A DNA stretch of 7,949 bases from an uncultured Bacilli bacterium (GTDB taxonomy: Bacteria; Bacillota_I; Bacilli_A; RF39; UBA660), in assembly GCA_934096015.1 (NCBI GenBank), contig CAKOLD010000039.1:1-7949 (forward strand), in the 5' to 3' direction. The notes beneath the pieces were generated by a model. That model made no database searches. It was not told the origin of the DNA and worked only from the letters and a program-made list of their open reading frames with translations. Of the stretch, positions 6,718 to 7,949 are shown piece after piece. The position numbers were made by a program, and so were the translations under genes. Position 1 is the first letter of the stretch. Each line of letters opens with the position of its first letter.

Positions 6718-7890
6718 ATGAATAACGATAATGAAAAGAAAAGTGTTCGTAAGGTTTTTACGAGACAACTTATAATTACTGTTGTTACTGTTTTTGTTTT
6801 AGCGATAGTAATAATGGGAAGCAGTTATGCTTTGTTTATGGATGTTGATACGAGTGCTCAAGATAATGTTTATACATCTGGAGATTTAGTTGTAGTTTTT
6901 AATGATAAAAGTGGAGAAAGTGCTAACACAATTAATAATCCTTCACTTATTCCAATGAGTAATGAAAGTGCTTTAAGACAAACTAATAATATTTATACAT
7001 TTACTATAACTAATACTGGTACCTTACCAATGAAATATGATGTACTATTAAATGATGTAAAAGAGTATGCAGATAGCAATTTATTAAGTCATGAGTATGT
7101 TAAATACCAATTATGTATTAATAACACTACAAATTGTACAATTATTAGAAAATTATCTACAGTAGAAGATAATATTATTTATCAAAGTAATCTACAAGCT
7201 GGAGGACAAACAATTTACTATTTAAGAGTTTGGGTAAGTGATGAAAATATTCCTAACGATGCTCAAGATAAAGAAGTACATTTAGAAGTAAATGTTAATG
7301 GTATAAGTGCAAATGAAAGCTATTTAGCATATTACTTAACAGATAATGCTAAAGTAAAACAAAATGATATTAATATTTGGTATGCAGATGAAAATAATTA
7401 TATTAAATTTAATGAAGAAATTTGGAGAATTGTTGGAGTTTATAATAAACTAAGTAATGGTAAGAATATTGGAAGTAGAATCAAAATTGTTAAAGATGAA
7501 CCGTTAGAACAAGAAATGATCTTTGATAGTAATTCTAATACAGATTATTTAACTAGTGAAATTAGAAATTACTTAAATACTGAATATTTAAATTCTTTAA
7601 AAGATGAGTATAAAAAATTAGCTGAACCAGTAATGATTAATGAAAGTGAGACTAACGTATTTTTAATAAATAAAACAGACTACGAAAATAGCGAATGGTT
7701 AAAAAGTGATTACTCTTTATACACCATGACTGCAGATGAAAATGGAATTTTAGTTTTAAATCAAGATAAATTAGAAACTAGTTCAACTACCTTAAATAAA
7801 AAGATAAAACCAGTTATATTCCTAAGTGAAATGACAGAATACGTAAGTGGGACTGGTTCTAAAGAAGACCCATACATAATATTAAAATAG
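6718..7890 (+). CDS. SipW-type (TasA/camelysin-like) exported protein with DUF6273-like C-terminal domain
   Basis: The product is 390 residues from the preferred start at 6718 (396 from the ATG at 6700). Numbering from 6718, a basic N-terminus (KKSVRKVFTRQ) is followed by a hydrophobic segment (about 18-34) and the SipW-type junction GSSYALF (34-40). A TasA-like beta domain follows: NVYTSGDLVVVFND (50-63) and TFTITNTGTLPMKYDVLLND (94-113). A predicted second part (about 200-390) has NNYIKFNEEIWRIVGVYN (226-243), RNYLNTEYLNSL (283-294) and a closing SGTGSKEDPYII (377-388). This pattern is common in exported proteins of uncultured gut Firmicutes and resembles DUF6273; its function is unknown. 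TasA-family proteins form extracellular fibres in Bacillus biofilms, so a surface or matrix role is inferred. No LPXTG or C-terminal helix is present. The gene has its own promoter (6663-6691) and terminator (7891-7912). Confidence 0.85.
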   Translation: MNNDNEKKSVRKVFTRQLIITVVTVFVLAIVIMGSSYALFMDVDTSAQDNVYTSGDLVVVFNDKSGESANTINNPSLIPMSNESALRQTNNIYTFTITNTGTLPMKYDVLLNDVKEYADSNLLSHEYVKYQLCINNTTNCTIIRKLSTVEDNIIYQSNLQAGGQTIYYLRVWVSDENIPNDAQDKEVHLEVNVNGISANESYLAYYLTDNAKVKQNDINIWYADENNYIKFNEEIWRIVGVYNKLSNGKNIGSRIKIVKDEPLEQEMIFDSNSNTDYLTSEIRNYLNTEYLNSLKDEYKKLAEPVMINESETNVFLINKTDYENSEWLKSDYSLYTMTADENGILVLNQDKLETSSTTLNKKIKPVIFLSEMTEYVSGTGSKEDPYIILK

Positions 7891-7912
7891 CAAGCATCAA
7901 GCTTGTTTTTTT
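7891..7912 (+). terminator. Intrinsic terminator of the second SipW-type gene
   Basis: CAAGC (7891-7895) pairs with GCTTG (7901-7905) around ATCAA and is followed by seven Ts (7906-7912). It starts right after the stop codon and ends five bases before the -35 box of the next promoter, so it would insulate that promoter from upstream transcription. The stem is only five G/C-containing pairs, extendable by a G-T and an A-T pair. Confidence 0.82.
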
Positions 7913-7917
7913 ATGTC

Positions 7918-7949
7918 TTGACAAGGGGGGGGGGGGCTACCTGTATAAT
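7918..7949 (+). promoter_or_regulatory. Consensus promoter with poly-G spacer, candidate phase-variable switch
   Basis: A perfect -35 box, TTGACA (7918-7923), and a perfect -10 box, TATAAT (7944-7949), are separated by 20 bp: one A, twelve Gs (7925-7936) and CTACCTG. Sigma-70/sigma-A promoters work best with about 17 bp, which here needs nine Gs; G8 to G10 would give 16-18 bp. As written, the promoter is probably weak or OFF. Slipped-strand change of a homopolymer between -35 and -10 is the known mechanism at Neisseria porA (poly-G) and, with other homopolymers, in mycoplasma surface lipoprotein genes. The controlled gene is beyond the window's end. Confidence 0.75.
7925..7936. repeat. G12 homopolymer tract
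   Basis: Twelve consecutive Gs lie in sequence that is otherwise strongly AT-rich; no other G or C run in the window comes near this length. It is flanked on both sides by ordinary unique sequence, including a perfect -10 box, unlike the terminal poly-G produced by two-colour sequencing chemistry. The exact count in an assembly can be wrong or be an average of a mixed population. Confidence 0.9.

Noticed and set aside
7925..7936. G12 tract as a sequencing artefact of two-colour chemistry
   Set aside because: Such artefacts run to the end of reads, whereas this tract is followed by 13 non-G bases that include a perfect -10 box at a meaningful position. The exact length remains uncertain.
1..7949. 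tRNA or rRNA genes, CRISPR arrays, insertion sequences, or a mycoplasma-type genetic code
   Set aside because: I see no tRNA cloverleaf or rRNA-like sequence, no regularly spaced repeats and no transposase. Tryptophan is encoded by TGG, and none of the seven coding sequences contains an in-frame TGA.

Overview
This window reads as a chromosomal stretch of a very AT-rich, walled, Gram-positive-type bacterium. It most likely comes from an uncultured gut member of the Bacillota/Bacilli (RF39-like or Erysipelotrichales-like), but taxonomy cannot be fixed from sequence alone. The support is the strong A/T codon bias, a class B sortase, two proteins with SipW-type (TasA/camelysin-like) signal regions, strong AGGAGG-type ribosome binding sites and short U-tailed terminators. 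Tryptophan is TGG throughout and all seven genes stop with TAA or TAG, so a mycoplasma-type code (UGA = Trp) is unlikely.

Layout, left to right. (1) 4-1908 (+) encodes a SipW-type exported protein whose C-terminal two thirds look like phage tail/receptor-binding modules. (2) 1905-1940 is a perfect 15-bp hairpin that ends both this gene and the opposing one. (3) 1937-3577 (-) encodes a class B sortase with an unusually long N-terminal region before its membrane segment. (4) 3620-4255 (-) encodes a CmpB-like (PF06541) membrane protein. (5) 4322-5323 (+), divergent from it, encodes an AI-2E/PerM-family membrane protein. (6) 5301-6209 (-), overlapping the previous gene tail to tail by 23 bp, encodes an exported transglutaminase-like protein with an intact Cys-His-Asp set. 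(7) 6257-6523 (-) is rpsT (ribosomal protein S20) with a clear promoter, ribosome binding site and terminator. (8) 6718-7890 (+) encodes a second SipW-type exported protein with its own promoter and terminator. (9) Five bases after that terminator lies a promoter with perfect consensus hexamers, TTGACA and TATAAT, separated by a 20-bp spacer containing twelve consecutive Gs; the window ends on the last base of the -10 box.

Apart from rpsT, every gene encodes a membrane or exported protein, so this is a cell-envelope neighbourhood. The two SipW-type proteins would need a SipW-like signal peptidase encoded elsewhere. Neither has a visible sortase sorting signal, so the sortase's substrates are also probably elsewhere.

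The most striking signal is the G12 tract inside the terminal promoter. In such AT-rich DNA a G homopolymer placed exactly between perfect -35 and -10 boxes is the architecture of a slipped-strand phase-variable promoter. Nine Gs would give the optimal 17-bp spacer; the twelve seen give 20 bp, predicted weak or OFF. The gene it controls lies outside the window. Function of the switch is inferred; the promoter and the tract are read directly.
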